64,000 nt of DNA from Methylobacterium cerastii (GCF_022179125.1 NZ_BPQG01000074.1:57288-121287), one strand, 5' to 3'; shown: positions 30,341 through 41,459, numbered from the stretch's first letter. Program-made: numbers and translations. Notes: generated by a model not told the origin, from the letters alone.

Positions 30341-30423
30341 GGCGACGGTCCTCCCCATCCTGTCCGTCCCGGCACTCGTTTCGCGGAACCGGGCTCGACG
30401 ACGACGTGCCGGCAACGCTCGGC

Positions 30424-30451
30424 CGTTCGCCGAGATTCGAACCCGCGAACG
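30424..30451. repeat. Hairpin with a tRNA T-arm-like centre
   Basis: CGTTCGC (30424-30430) and GCGAACG (30445-30451) pair around a centre that reads GGGTTCGAATC on the minus strand. It lies upstream of the MHS transporter gene. It has no acceptor or anticodon arm, so it is not a tRNA gene; it may be a remnant or a chance hairpin. Confidence 0.3.
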
Positions 30452-30566
30452 TTAGCGCAGGTGATGGTGCCACTGCATGGGCAGATGGTTTGGAAGGAAG
30501 ATGAACATGTCGATGTGACGACTTTTCCCCCCCGGATCGCCCGTCGTCCGCGCGCCGCCGCCGGTA

Positions 30567-30604
30567 CGAAAAAGGGGCGCGGCGGATGCCACGCCCCTTT
30601 TTCG
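30567..30604 (-). terminator. Terminator of the acs-DUF485-actP run
   Basis: CGAAAAAGGGGCG (30567-30579) pairs with CGCCCCTTTTTCG (30592-30604), a 13-bp stem with A and T runs, 27 bases past the actP stop. Confidence 0.88.
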
Positions 30605-30630
30605 TCGGGTCCCGTGCGTGACGCCGCGCG

Positions 30631-32325
30631 TCAGTGCGCGTGGGCGCCATCCGCGCCGATGCCGGTCTCCGAGCGCACGAACTGCGCCTCGAAGGCGGCC
30701 CGCTCGCGCTCGGCCCGCCGCGACTTGTCCAGCTTCGAGACGATCCAGATCGTCGCGAAGGCCAGCGGCATCGAGAACAGCGCCGGGTTGTCGTAGGGGA
30801 AGATCGCCACCGGGTTGCCGAAGGTCGTCACCCAGACCGCCTTGGACAGCACCACCATGCCGACCGCCGCGATGAGGCCGACGAGGCCGCCGACGAGGGC
30901 GCCCCAGGTCGTGGTGCCCTTCCACAGGATCGACATGGTCAGCACCGGGAAGTTGCAGCTCGCCGCCACCGAGAAGGCGAGGCCGACCATGAAGGCGACG
31001 TTCTGGTTCTCGAAGACGTAGCCGAGGTAGATCGCCACGATGCCGATGCCGACGGCGGCGAGCTTGGAGAGCCGGACCTCGGCGGCCTCGTTGACGCGCC
31101 CGCGGGCGATCACCTGGGCATAGAGGTCGTGGCTGACCGCGGAGGCGCCGGCGAGCGTCAGGCCCGCCACCACCGCGAGGATGGTCGCGAAGGCCACGGC
31201 CGAGATGAAGCCGAGGAAGTACGGGCCGCCCACGGCGTTGGCGAGGTTCACCGCCACCATGTTGGTGCCGCCGACCATGTCCTTCAGCTTGTCGAAGGCG
31301 CCGGCCGGGCCGAGCTTGAAGTAGCTCGGATCGGACATCAGCAGGGCGATGCCGCCGAAGCCGATGATGAAGGTGAGGATGTAGAAGTACCCAATCAACC
31401 CGGTCGCATAAAACACCGACTTGCGGGCCGCCTGCGCGTCCGACACCGTGAAGAAGCGCATCAGGATGTGCGGCAGGCCGGCGGTGCCAAACATCAGGCC
31501 GACGCCGAGCGAGATCGCCTCGATCGGGTTCGACACGAGACCGCCCGGCGCCATGATCGCGTCACCCTTTGGATGGGTGGCGACGGCGGCGGCGAACAGG
31601 GTCTCGGGGTTGAAGCCGTACTTGTAGAGCACCGCGCCGGCCATGAAGGTCGCGCCGCCGAGCAGCAGGCAGGCCTTGATCACCTGCACCCAAGTGGTCG
31701 CCTTCATGCCGCCGAACGCCACGTAGACGATCATCAGCACGCCGACGATGATCACGGCGTAGAGGTAGGGCAGGCCGAACAAGAGCTGGATCAGCTTACC
31801 CGCGCCGACCATCTGGGCGATCAGGTAGAACGCCACCACAACCAGCGTACCGACGGCCGAGATGATGCGGATCGAGGTCTGGTCGAGGCGGAACGACGCC
31901 ACGTCGGCGAAGGTGAACTTGCCGAGGTTGCGCAGCCGCTCGGCGATGAGGAACAGCACGATCGGCCAGCCGACGAGGAAGCCGGTGGAGTAGATCAGGC
32001 CGTCGAAGCCGGAGGTGTAGACCAGGCCCGAGATGCCGAGAAACGAGGCGGCGGACATGTAGTCGCCGGCGATGGCGAGCGAATTGGTGCCGGCCGAGAT
32101 GCCGCCGCCGGCGGCGTAGAAGTCGGCCGCCGACTTGGTGCCCTTGGCGGCTTTGTAGGTGATGCCCAGGGTGAGCAGCACGAAGAACCCGAACATGCCG
32201 ATCGCCGGCCAGTTCGTCGCCGCCTTCGTGACCGCGCCGATGTCGGGGCCGGCGGCGAGGGCGGCCGTGACGGCGAGGACCGCGAGCGCGCTGCCGAGGA
32301 CGAGGGGATGCTTGAGACGGTTCAT
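30631..32325 (-). CDS. actP: Cation/acetate symporter ActP
   Basis: A 564-residue sodium:solute symporter family protein with about 13 membrane helices, carrying acetate (and often glyoxylate) into the cell. Family features include the early [32 protein letters not shown] segment and [20 protein letters not shown]. It follows a DUF485 gene whose stop overlaps its start (ATGA, 32322-32325) and lies downstream of acs, the arrangement of the acs-yjcH-actP operon of E. coli. A strong terminator ends the run. Confidence 0.96.
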   Translation of the reverse strand: MNRLKHPLVLGSALAVLAVTAALAAGPDIGAVTKAATNWPAIGMFGFFVLLTLGITYKAAKGTKSAADFYAAGGGISAGTNSLAIAGDYMSAASFLGISGLVYTSGFDGLIYSTGFLVGWPIVLFLIAERLRNLGKFTFADVASFRLDQTSIRIISAVGTLVVVAFYLIAQMVGAGKLIQLLFGLPYLYAVIIVGVLMIVYVAFGGMKATTWVQVIKACLLLGGATFMAGAVLYKYGFNPETLFAAAVATHPKGDAIMAPGGLVSNPIEAISLGVGLMFGTAGLPHILMRFFTVSDAQAARKSVFYATGLIGYFYILTFIIGFGGIALLMSDPSYFKLGPAGAFDKLKDMVGGTNMVAVNLANAVGGPYFLGFISAVAFATILAVVAGLTLAGASAVSHDLYAQVIARGRVNEAAEVRLSKLAAVGIGIVAIYLGYVFENQNVAFMVGLAFSVAASCNFPVLTMSILWKGTTTWGALVGGLVGLIAAVGMVVLSKAVWVTTFGNPVAIFPYDNPALFSMPLAFATIWIVSKLDKSRRAERERAAFEAQFVRSETGIGADGAHAH

Positions 32326-32696
32326 CGGCCGAGATCCCGCTTGAGGGCGGCGGTCAGGTCGTCGTAGCGGCCGTTGGCGCGCTGGACGTAGATGCCGGTG
32401 AGAATGAAGGCGAAGAGGATCACGAGGACCCCGAGGAGCAGCCCGAGCGAGGCGGTGCCGCTGCCGATCTTCACGGCGAGCAGGCTCTTGTCGAAGGCGA
32501 TCAGGCCGATGAAGCCGAAGTAGACGGCGAGCATCAGGCCGGTGAGGATCCAGCCGAAGCGCGTGCGCTCCTCGACGAGCTGGCGGAAGATCGGGCTCCT
32601 GGCGACCTTGTCGTCGGCGGAGCCGAGCACGGTGCCGCCGAGCCGCGGCGCTGCTGGGACGGGACGGCCGCCGGGGCCGCTTGTTGACGTGGACAT
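32322..32696 (-). CDS. DUF485 membrane protein (YjcH-like)
   Basis: A 124-residue protein with two membrane helices (about 48-70 and 81-103) and a cytoplasmic N-terminal tail. The pattern [20 protein letters not shown] identifies DUF485. Members are encoded directly upstream of actP and are thought to assist or regulate the symporter, though the mechanism is not established. Here the start of actP overlaps its stop by 4 bases. Confidence 0.93.
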   Translation of the reverse strand: MSTSTSGPGGRPVPAAPRLGGTVLGSADDKVARSPIFRQLVEERTRFGWILTGLMLAVYFGFIGLIAFDKSLLAVKIGSGTASLGLLLGVLVILFAFILTGIYVQRANGRYDDLTAALKRDLGR

Positions 32697-32840
32697 GTAC
32701 GCTCCCTCCGATGAAGGGGACCCGCGATCGGGGCCGCCTTCCGGTCGATGTGACGATGGTTTTTCATGTTGGAGGCGGACACCCGTGGGACGTCCGCCTC
32801 GGCGAGCGGGTCGGGGCCCGCCCAGCGTCGAAGACCGGCC

Positions 32841-34790
<1,950 letters not shown>

Positions 34791-35139
34791 CCCGCGTCTC
34801 CCTGATTGGTGCCCGATCGTATCGCGGTGGCCCGCGCAGCCGGGTCTTCCAAAGATTATCGTCGGCTTCGGCATGACGCCAACGCCTGCCACAGCCTCGA
34901 ACCTTAAAAGGTCAGGGGCAACCCAATTCCTGCTAGGGGCGCCCGCAGAGGACTGTCAAGCCGGTCCGTCGCCCGCGACGACGCCTCGTTCCACCCGTGT
35001 TCAGATGATCGAGGCGGCCCGACGTTCCGATTTCGTGCCTGATGGATGATCTGCACGGCTGAGCGTGCGGAGTCTAACGGCACTGCTACGTTTCTAGCCA
35101 GTCTTCTGACAAAGATCGGGGATTGTTTTGGCACGCCCG
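34791..35139. other. Non-coding stretch upstream of acs
   Basis: About 350 bases between the acs start and the end of the kinase gene. The open frames inside show no family sequence or ribosome site. It must hold the acs promoter and the end of the kinase transcript; no terminator hairpin stands out. Confidence 0.5.
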
Positions 35140-37905
35140 TCACATAGCCCGCATTTTAGATCCTGGGAGAATAATCTCCACCAGCATCCCCTCACCGCTA
35201 CGGTTGGAGACGCGCACGCGGCCGTGGTTGGCCTCGATCAACGCCTTGGTGAGCGGCAAGCCGAGCCCGGTACCATGCGCCTCGCCGCCCTCGCGCGGGG
35301 CACGCCCGGCCTCGATCTCGGACGCGCGCGCGCCCGGGCCGGTGCCGCGCACCTTGAGCGCGACCCCGCCGCGCTCTCCCGGCGTCGTCGAGACGATTAC
35401 CTGGCCGCCGGCCGCGGTCGCCCGGATCGCCTCGCCGATCACGGCGAGCGCCGCCTGCCGCAGCGACGGCTCGTCCGCCTCCAGTGGCGCCAGGTCTGGC
35501 GAGAAGCTGGTGCGCAGGACGATGCGCCCGCGCGCCGCCTCGGGCTGCAGGAGTTCGACGCAGCCCGAGACGAGCTCGTTCAGGGGCAGCGGCCGGACTG
35601 AGAGGGCGAGGCCGCCGGACTCGATGGTGGCGATCTCGATCAGGTCGGAGACCAGTCCGCGCACGTGGTCGCCCGCCGCCCGGATCGCGCGCAGCGGCAC
35701 GCGGTAACGCTCGTCGAGCACCCCGTGCGGTTCCGCGAGGATGCCGTCGGCGAGGCCGACGATGCCCTCGACCGGCGTGCGGATCTCGCGGTCGAGGCGC
35801 CCAAGGAAGGCGGGGCGATCGAAGGCTTGGGGATCGAAGGCTTGGGGATCGACATCCGAAGTGCTCCGCGCCGCGACCTCGGACGGCGCGCGCAGTACCG
35901 CGACGCGGGCGCCCTCTCGGACCGACACACGCAGCGTCACGGGCCGGCCGCTGGCGGCGATGCTGATTTCGGTGCCGAGGCCGGCGAGGGCGGCGCGGAC
36001 CACGTCCCGCTGCGCGGCATCGAACAGGGAATCGAAGGCGGTGCCGACCACCTCGCGCGGCTCGCAGGCGAACAGGGCGGCGGCGGCGCGGTTCATCGCG
36101 ACGATGCGGCCGGCCGCATCGAGGGTGACGACGCCGTCGTCGAGGGCGTTGAGGGTCGCGCGGGCGTCGGCGGCGTGACGCTCGCGAAACGACTCGGCCA
36201 AGCGCTCGGCCGCCCGCTCGCGGGCCGGATCGGCCTCGGCGACCACGCGCAGGATGAGGCAGGTCGCCGGCGCGCCGTCCCAGGCCATCGGCCCGCGTTC
36301 CACCGCGACCGGCCGGCTGCCGCCCTGCGCCGTCTCGATGATGCGGGGGCCGTCCGACGCCGCCGGATCGCCGCCGGACGGTGCCGGAGGCAGCCCGCGG
36401 AACAGGCGACGGAGCCCGGCCGCCTGCAGGCTCGCCAGGTCGGCATGGCCCGTCAGGTCGAGCAGGCGGCGGTTGGCGGCCAGCACCGCGTCGCCGCGAT
36501 GGATCAGGAGCGCGGCCGGAACGTCGTCTAGCGGCGGCGGCAACGTGTCCCGTGGTGCCGGCGGCGGCGTCTCGGCCGGCCTCGGCACAGGGAAGGGCAT
36601 CACCGCCGCGCCCGCGCCACGCGCATCCGCGTCGATCGCCTCGCGAACCTCGTCGTCTCCTGCGTAGCGGGCGCCGAGGGCGCGCGCGATTTCGCGGAAG
36701 GCCGCGTGCTCGGTCACCGACAGGGCGGCATCGGTACCCTCCTGCGCCGCCACCGGGCGGTCGATGGGAAGGCTCGGCGCGACGGGTTCCGGCACCACAC
36801 GGGAGAGGAGAGCGTTCGGTGCCACGCCGACGGCCTCGTGCCCCCGACCGGGGCCACGCGCGCCGGACCAGGGATCGCCAGCCGCATGGTCGTCGAGGTG
36901 TTCGGTCGCGACCGCGACCGGAGGCCATGCGGCGTTGCGGATGTCGGGGAGCACACGATCCGGCTCACCGGCGGCATTCGGGCGGTCGGTATTCGCGTCG
37001 GACGGAAGATCGAAGTCCGGCACCTCGACGCTTGCGGTTTCAACCGGATCGGGATGCGTTTCTACCGGGGCGGCCGGCGGTACGGTCGCCACGGCCGGCG
37101 CGGTCACGGCGCGCACGACGCCGTACCCGCCCAGACCCGAGAACGCGTCGCCGCTGCGGCCGAGGCAGGCGCCGGACAGGTCGAGGGCGAGCGTGCCGAC
37201 TGTGCCGGCATCCAGAACCGCCGGCAGGGCGCGGAAGGTGTGCCGGGTTTCGACCGCAGCGAGGAACGCGTCGGCGTCGCGCAGCTGGCCGGCCTCGGCG
37301 AGGTTGGCCCAGCTGCGCCCGACGAGGCGCGGCGCGAGCGCTTCGAAGGATGGTCCCGAGATCGTCGCGATGCGGTCGCCGGCGTCGCTCCGCCAGACGA
37401 AGCGGTCGCCCGCCGCCGGCGCGACGGCTCGGTCGGAATCGCCGGGCGCATCCGGTGCGGCGTGTCCGGTCGGCTCGGCGGACGCCGCTTGGCGATCCGG
37501 CGCCGGATCGGCCCGGACGGCGCGTGGGCGAATCGCGGGGAGGGGGCCGAGGGCGACGAGGAGCAGGGCGGGCGCGGCCTCGACGGTGCCGCCCGCGATC
37601 AGGCACGCGGTCGGCGGCGCGATCCGACGGGGATCGAGGCGCAAGCGCACGAGCCGCGGCCGGGCAATGCCGCTGACGGCGCGGATCTGGCCGGCGAGGC
37701 CGGGGCTCAAGCGGCCCACCTCATCCGCCACCGCGTCGCGGAACGGCACGGCGGCCGGCGAGGCGTGCAGGATCGTGGTCGCCATCCCGTCGAGGACGAG
37801 GAAGGCGCGCGCCGAATCAGCTAGCGGCGCGGCCAGGACGGGATCGCCCGCCCAGGCCTCCAGTGCGGCCTGGAGGCCCGCGCGCGTGCTGTCGCCAACG
37901 TTCAC
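35140..37905 (-). CDS. PAS-containing histidine-kinase homologue without the phospho-accepting His
   Basis: About 921 residues. A long N-terminal region of low-complexity and beta-rich sequence (1-490) is followed by two PAS-like domains (about 520-600 and 628-700), a HisKA-like helix pair and a GHKL ATPase-like domain at the end. Several key residues are changed. The H-box reads LDREIRTP where SHEIRTP is expected, so the His is Arg (codon 35788-35790). The N-box position reads VIGEAIRAT instead of NLLSNAIKFT, and the G1 box is RGTGPG instead of DTGxG. The G2 box GTGLGLPL remains. This resembles DivL-like pseudokinases of the CckA/PdhS branch. A GTG with GGGGA upstream is used; a TTG at 37965 would add 20 residues. 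Confidence 0.8.
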   Translation of the reverse strand: MNVGDSTRAGLQAALEAWAGDPVLAAPLADSARAFLVLDGMATTILHASPAAVPFRDAVADEVGRLSPGLAGQIRAVSGIARPRLVRLRLDPRRIAPPTACLIAGGTVEAAPALLLVALGPLPAIRPRAVRADPAPDRQAASAEPTGHAAPDAPGDSDRAVAPAAGDRFVWRSDAGDRIATISGPSFEALAPRLVGRSWANLAEAGQLRDADAFLAAVETRHTFRALPAVLDAGTVGTLALDLSGACLGRSGDAFSGLGGYGVVRAVTAPAVATVPPAAPVETHPDPVETASVEVPDFDLPSDANTDRPNAAGEPDRVLPDIRNAAWPPVAVATEHLDDHAAGDPWSGARGPGRGHEAVGVAPNALLSRVVPEPVAPSLPIDRPVAAQEGTDAALSVTEHAAFREIARALGARYAGDDEVREAIDADARGAGAAVMPFPVPRPAETPPPAPRDTLPPPLDDVPAALLIHRGDAVLAANRRLLDLTGHADLASLQAAGLRRLFRGLPPAPSGGDPAASDGPRIIETAQGGSRPVAVERGPMAWDGAPATCLILRVVAEADPARERAAERLAESFRERHAADARATLNALDDGVVTLDAAGRIVAMNRAAAALFACEPREVVGTAFDSLFDAAQRDVVRAALAGLGTEISIAASGRPVTLRVSVREGARVAVLRAPSEVAARSTSDVDPQAFDPQAFDRPAFLGRLDREIRTPVEGIVGLADGILAEPHGVLDERYRVPLRAIRAAGDHVRGLVSDLIEIATIESGGLALSVRPLPLNELVSGCVELLQPEAARGRIVLRTSFSPDLAPLEADEPSLRQAALAVIGEAIRATAAGGQVIVSTTPGERGGVALKVRGTGPGARASEIEAGRAPREGGEAHGTGLGLPLTKALIEANHGRVRVSNRSGEGMLVEIILPGSKMRAM
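35817..35846. repeat. 15-bp tandem duplication inside the kinase gene
   Basis: GATCGAAGGCTTGGG is present twice in direct tandem and begins a third time. It encodes a repeated Asp-Pro-Gln-Ala-Phe, between the last PAS-like domain and the HisKA-like helices, and keeps the frame. This suggests a tolerated linker. Confidence 0.85.
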
Positions 37906-38081
37906 CGAACAGTCCCCATCGGCCGCGCCCCAGCCCGTTTCGTGACGGAAAATATGATTGCCCAAGGCTTATTGTAGGCGGAGCGGCTCCGGACGCTGGA
38001 CCTTTCGCGCGTCCGTCACACGTTTACCTCGCATCAACGTTAATGCTGCTCCGGCGGGTGGCGTACGATGATACATGTGTT

Positions 38082-38098
38082 ATTGTGCAGCGCACAAT
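38082..38098. promoter_or_regulatory. Palindromic operator upstream of the phasin gene
   Basis: ATTGTGC-AGC-GCACAAT is a perfect 7+3+7 palindrome ending 35 bases before the phasin start. Its TGC/GCA content recalls sites of the PHB regulator PhaR in alphaproteobacteria, which represses phasin genes. The assignment to PhaR is inference. Confidence 0.6.
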
Positions 38099-38133
38099 GA
38101 TGCGTCCACAGGCAACGTGAGAGGAGACGAGCG

Positions 38134-38622
38134 ATGAGCAATCCCCCGACCTACGAAGTCCCGACCGAGATGCGCGACTTCGCCGAGAAGAGCGTCGACC
38201 AGGCCCGCAAGGCCTTCGACAGCTTCATCGGCGCCGCACGCCGCACCGCGGAGACCGTCACCGGCTCCACAGAGGTGACCCGCACTAGCGTCAAGGACGT
38301 GTCCTCCCGCGGCTTCGAGTATGCCGAGCAGAACGTCAACGCCGCCTTCGACCTCGCGCAGAAGCTCGTCCGTTCGAAGGACGTGCAGGAGGCGATGCAG
38401 CACCAGGCCGAGTTCGTGCGCAGCCAGTTCGCCGCGATCCAGGCGCAGGCCAAGGATTTCGGCGGCCTCGCCCAGAACGCGATGCAGCAGGGTGCCGAGC
38501 GCGCCAAGTCCGCGATGCAGGAAGGTGCCGACAACGCCCGCAAGGCGATGGAGCAGGGCGCCGACGCCGCCAAGCAGGCCGCGCACGACTCGCAGGACGC
38601 CGCCAACAAGGCGACCCACTAA
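38134..38622 (+). CDS. Phasin family protein
   Basis: A 162-residue helical, Ala-rich protein of the phasin family (Phasin_2 type). The N-terminal VPTEMRDFAEKSVDQARKAF motif and the ENVNAAFDLAQKLV-like central part are characteristic. Phasins coat polyhydroxybutyrate granules and limit their number and size. The C-terminal third is built of repeated heptad-like units with GAE/GAD-K-A-M patterns, giving a long amphipathic helix. AGAGGAG upstream supports the start, and a palindromic operator lies just before it. It is alone. Confidence 0.93.
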   Translation: MSNPPTYEVPTEMRDFAEKSVDQARKAFDSFIGAARRTAETVTGSTEVTRTSVKDVSSRGFEYAEQNVNAAFDLAQKLVRSKDVQEAMQHQAEFVRSQFAAIQAQAKDFGGLAQNAMQQGAERAKSAMQEGADNARKAMEQGADAAKQAAHDSQDAANKATH

Positions 38623-38783
38623 GCCCGCCGCCAGGCTCGCCCCTCGAGGGCGGGCCACCCGCGCCCGCTCCCGGCCCGTTCCCGATCCATCGGGGGCGGG
38701 CCGTCTCGTTTTCGCCCCGATTGCGCGGGCATGCCTGCGTCGCGCCCGGACCGGGCATCAGACCCTCCGCCGACAGGGATGCC

Positions 38784-39119
38784 ATGCGACAGATCACACG
38801 CCTCGGCCTCGCCGCCCTCCTCGCGACCTGCGCCGTGCAGGCCGCCGACGCGCAGTACTACGATGCGCCGCGGCGCGGGTATTACGAGGAGCGCCCGGCC
38901 TACGACGAACGTCCCGTCTACCCGCGGCGCGGCGAGCGCCCGGGCCCGGCCCGCCCGGTCGGCCTGAACTGCGATGCGGTCCAGCAGGGCCTCTCCGGGC
39001 CGCAGCCCTATTCCTGCCCGCTGCCGGGTCCGCGCCCGCTCGGGGCGCGCTGCTTCTGCGACATGCCGATCGCCTCCTTCAGCCAGCCGCAGACCGCGGT
39101 CGGCCGCGTGGTGCCCTGA
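38784..39119 (+). CDS. Secreted small Cys-containing protein
   Basis: A 111-residue exported protein. A signal peptide (1-23, cut near ADAQYY) is followed by a Tyr/Arg/Pro-rich linker (24-60) and a compact C-terminal part with four Cys: NCDAVQQGLSGPQPYSCPLP and RCFCDMP. The Cys pattern suggests two disulfides in the periplasm. A close match to a named domain is not recognised. AGGGA lies 6 bases before the ATG. The remnant of a hydrolase gene follows. Confidence 0.75.
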   Translation: MRQITRLGLAALLATCAVQAADAQYYDAPRRGYYEERPAYDERPVYPRRGERPGPARPVGLNCDAVQQGLSGPQPYSCPLPGPRPLGARCFCDMPIASFSQPQTAVGRVVP

Positions 39120-39151
39120 ACGGACGATCCGGCCGCAGGCCCGCGACGGGC

Positions 39152-39684
39152 GATTCGCTGAGCGCGCGATGGCTCGCGGGCGTCGGCCTCGCGTCGGGGC
39201 TCGGTGTCGCCGCCGCGTCGGCGCAGGGGCTCGGCACGGAAGCGATTCGGGCTCCGATGGACGTCGCCGGGCCGGAGGGGCTCGATGCCCTGGTGATGAC
39301 GCCCGGCACCCTGGGCCGGCATCTCTTGGCGCTGATCAGCCACGGCTCGCCGCGTTGGGCCGCCGACGGGCTCGGACGGGCACGGCCTGTTCACGCAAGG
39401 GGGCGGACCGATCTGGGAGCCGATCGTCGAGGCCTTCCTCCAGGCGCGCGGCCATCCGACCGCCGCCGCAGGTCGGCGCCGGCGAACGTAGGGATTTCGA
39501 CACCTATCGCGCGGCGGCCTCGCACAAGGCCTTCGCCGTCAGCGCCGGTAGCGCCTACGCGTGGCAGACCGCGCAGGGCACGAAGGCGGCGGCGATCGAG
39601 GCGGAGCTGCATCGCTGCGAATCGTCGGCCGGCGGCAAGCCGTGCCGCCTCTACGCGGTCGACGACGCCTACGCAGCGGAATGA
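39152..39684 (+). pseudogene. Decayed exported alpha/beta hydrolase gene
   Basis: Three pieces of one protein are readable in three different frames. First comes a signal-peptide-like part running into APMDVAGPEGLDALVMTPGT and LLALISHGSPR (to about 39355), the start of a dienelactone-hydrolase-like fold. Next is DGHGLFTQGGGPIWEPIVE (39375-39431), the family's C-terminal His region. Last is ERRDFDTYRAAASHKAFAVS to the end CRLYAVDDAYAAE. About 150-200 residues in the middle, including the nucleophile, are missing, so there is one large deletion and at least two frameshifts. No start codon with a ribosome site is left. It is not functional as such. Confidence 0.7.
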
Positions 39685-39687
39685 CGA

Positions 39688-39719
39688 GGGCCGCGCCACC
39701 CTTCCGGATGGCGCGGCCC
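39688..39719. terminator. GC-rich hairpin between the pseudogene and the transpeptidase gene
   Basis: GGGCCGCGCCA (39688-39698) pairs perfectly with TGGCGCGGCCC (39709-39719). There is no T run, so it is a possible factor-dependent stop for either strand or a dispersed palindrome. Confidence 0.55.
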
Positions 39720-39750
39720 CAATCGGATCGCGAAGTTGCGTCGCGCGAGA

Positions 39751-40422
39751 TCAGTTCAGGACGACGACCTTGGCGCCGACCTTCACGCGCTCGTAGAGGT
39801 CGGTGACATCGTCGTTGGTCATCCGGATGCAGCCCGAGGACACGGCTTGACCGATCGTGTCCGGCTCGTTGGAGCCGTGAATGCGGTACTCGGTGTTGCC
39901 GATGTACATGGCGCGCGCGCCGAGCGGGTTCTCGATGCCGCCGGCCATGTAGCGCGGCAGGTCGGGGCGACGGGCGATCATCGCGGCAGGGGGCGTCCAC
40001 GACGGCCACTCCTTCTTGGCGGTCACGGTCTTGGTGCCCGACCAAGTAAAGCCGGGACGGCCGACGCCGACCCCGTAGCGGATCGCCTCGCCGTTTGGCA
40101 TCACGAAGTACAGGCGACGCTCGGCGGTGGAGACGACGACGGTGCCTGGGGCGTAGTTGCCGTTGAACGCCACGATCTCGCGGGGGATCGGCTGGACCTG
40201 CGCCTGCGGCGCGGCCTGGACACCCTGGCCGTAGCCGGGGGAGTAGGCGGGCTGCTGACCGTAATAGTCGCGGTTCTGCGTGCCCTGGTAACCGTAAGAC
40301 TGGTCTTCCTCGTATCCGGCATCGGTGCCGAAGGGATCGTAGGTCGAGGCGGCCATGGCCGGCACGCTGGCAACAATCGAAAGTCCGAGGAGGGCGGCGA
40401 GAGCGGTGGCTGAGGTCTTCAT
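39751..40422 (-). CDS. L,D-transpeptidase (YkuD domain), copy A
   Basis: A 223-residue periplasmic enzyme that makes 3-3 cross-links in peptidoglycan or attaches proteins to it. A signal peptide (1-24) and a Tyr/Gln-rich linker (25-95) precede the YkuD domain. The domain has GTVVVSTAERRLYFVMPNG, the conserved GVGVGRPGFTWSGTKTVT and the active site HGSNEPDTIGQAVSSGCIRM, with the catalytic Cys in SGC. A second, similar enzyme is encoded at 59371-60168. The minus-strand neighbours code for transglutaminase-like proteins, but no shared operon is evident. Confidence 0.92.
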   Translation of the reverse strand: MKTSATALAALLGLSIVASVPAMAASTYDPFGTDAGYEEDQSYGYQGTQNRDYYGQQPAYSPGYGQGVQAAPQAQVQPIPREIVAFNGNYAPGTVVVSTAERRLYFVMPNGEAIRYGVGVGRPGFTWSGTKTVTAKKEWPSWTPPAAMIARRPDLPRYMAGGIENPLGARAMYIGNTEYRIHGSNEPDTIGQAVSSGCIRMTNDDVTDLYERVKVGAKVVVLN

Positions 40423-40572
40423 GATGTGGCCTACCTGTGCAGTAACCTTTGCCATTACAAGCGTGAGCATAGGCAGAGGGTTCCACGGCCGGGCGAAGAT
40501 TTCAGCGGCGCGGGAATACGTAAGCGGACAAGACGTGGCCGGCGAAGATGTGACCCGCCCGGCGGGGCGCGC

Positions 40573-41391
40573 TCATGCCATCTCGTCGGTGTGCACGTCG
40601 AAGCGGGCTAGGTGCACGTAGCCGAAGTTGGTGGTGATCGCGACGTCGGTGGCGTCGCGCCCTCGGGCCATGACGATGCGGCCGATGCGCGGTGCGTTGT
40701 GGCGGGCGTCGAACGTGTACCAGCATCCGCCCTGCGGCCCGTCGAGGTAGACCTCGAACCAGGCGGAGAAGTCCATCGGCGCCGGGTCCTTCGGCACGCC
40801 GATATCGCCGAGATAGCCGGTGCAGTAGCGCGCCGGGATGTTCATGCAGCGGCAGAAGGTGACGGCCAGGTGCGCGAAGTCGCGGCACACGCCCTCGCGC
40901 TGCATGAAGCCGTCATGGGCGCTGCGGGTGGCGTCGGCGCGCATGTAGTCGAAGCGGATGCGCTCGTGGGTGTAGTCGACGATCGCCTGGACCCGGGCCC
41001 AGCCCTCCGGCGTCGCGCCGAACAGCGACCAAGCGGTCTGCGAGAGCTTGTCGGTGTCGCAGTAGCGCGAGCCGAGGAGGTAGACGAGGACCTCGTCCGG
41101 CAGGTTCTGCACCGCGAACTGCCGCGCATCCGGCGCATATGCGTCCGGCAGGCCGGAATCCCGCACCGTGAAGTCGGCCGAGATCGTCAGCGGGCCGGTC
41201 GGCGTGACGATGCGATGGCAGAGGTTGCCTAAGGCATCCTCGTATTGATGGCAGGGGATCGGCGGATCGAAACTGATCGCCTGCGGCGTCACCAGGTCCG
41301 GCAGGCGTGACGGGTGGATGCTGAGCATCAGGATCATCGGGGTCGGCTGCGCTGAGTCGAAGGCGATATCGAAACCGGTCCTGATCTTCAT
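40573..41391 (-). CDS. Transglutaminase-like protein with Ser in place of the catalytic His
   Basis: A 272-residue protein of the COG1305 transglutaminase-like group. The Cys region is clear (Cys169 in EGVCRDFAHL), and the Asp region is WYTFDARHN (Asp228). At the His position the sequence is MDFSAWFEVYL, with Ser209 where THAWFEV is expected. The same DFSAW pattern occurs in a subset of this family, so it may be a stable variant rather than damage. Its substrate is unknown; family members include proteases and cyanophycin-like amidases. An AGGTGG site precedes ATG 41391. It lies beside a canonical relative. Confidence 0.8.
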   Translation of the reverse strand: MKIRTGFDIAFDSAQPTPMILMLSIHPSRLPDLVTPQAISFDPPIPCHQYEDALGNLCHRIVTPTGPLTISADFTVRDSGLPDAYAPDARQFAVQNLPDEVLVYLLGSRYCDTDKLSQTAWSLFGATPEGWARVQAIVDYTHERIRFDYMRADATRSAHDGFMQREGVCRDFAHLAVTFCRCMNIPARYCTGYLGDIGVPKDPAPMDFSAWFEVYLDGPQGGCWYTFDARHNAPRIGRIVMARGRDATDVAITTNFGYVHLARFDVHTDEMA

Positions 41392-41459
41392 CGCGCCACC
41401 TGCCAACCTTTCTCACCGAAGCGCGCGCCGGGCGTGTCCGCTCTGGCGCGCCGAGATGC

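Noticed and set aside
30424-30451. A tRNA gene on the minus strand, suggested by a GGGTTCGAATC T-arm-like centre.
   Set aside because: No acceptor stem, D-arm or anticodon arm can be drawn around it, and the flanks pair only as one hairpin. It is at most a tRNA remnant.
34904-35143. A 79-residue minus-strand frame upstream of acs.
   Set aside because: No ribosome site, no conserved pattern, and it overlaps the end of the kinase gene. It is treated as non-coding.
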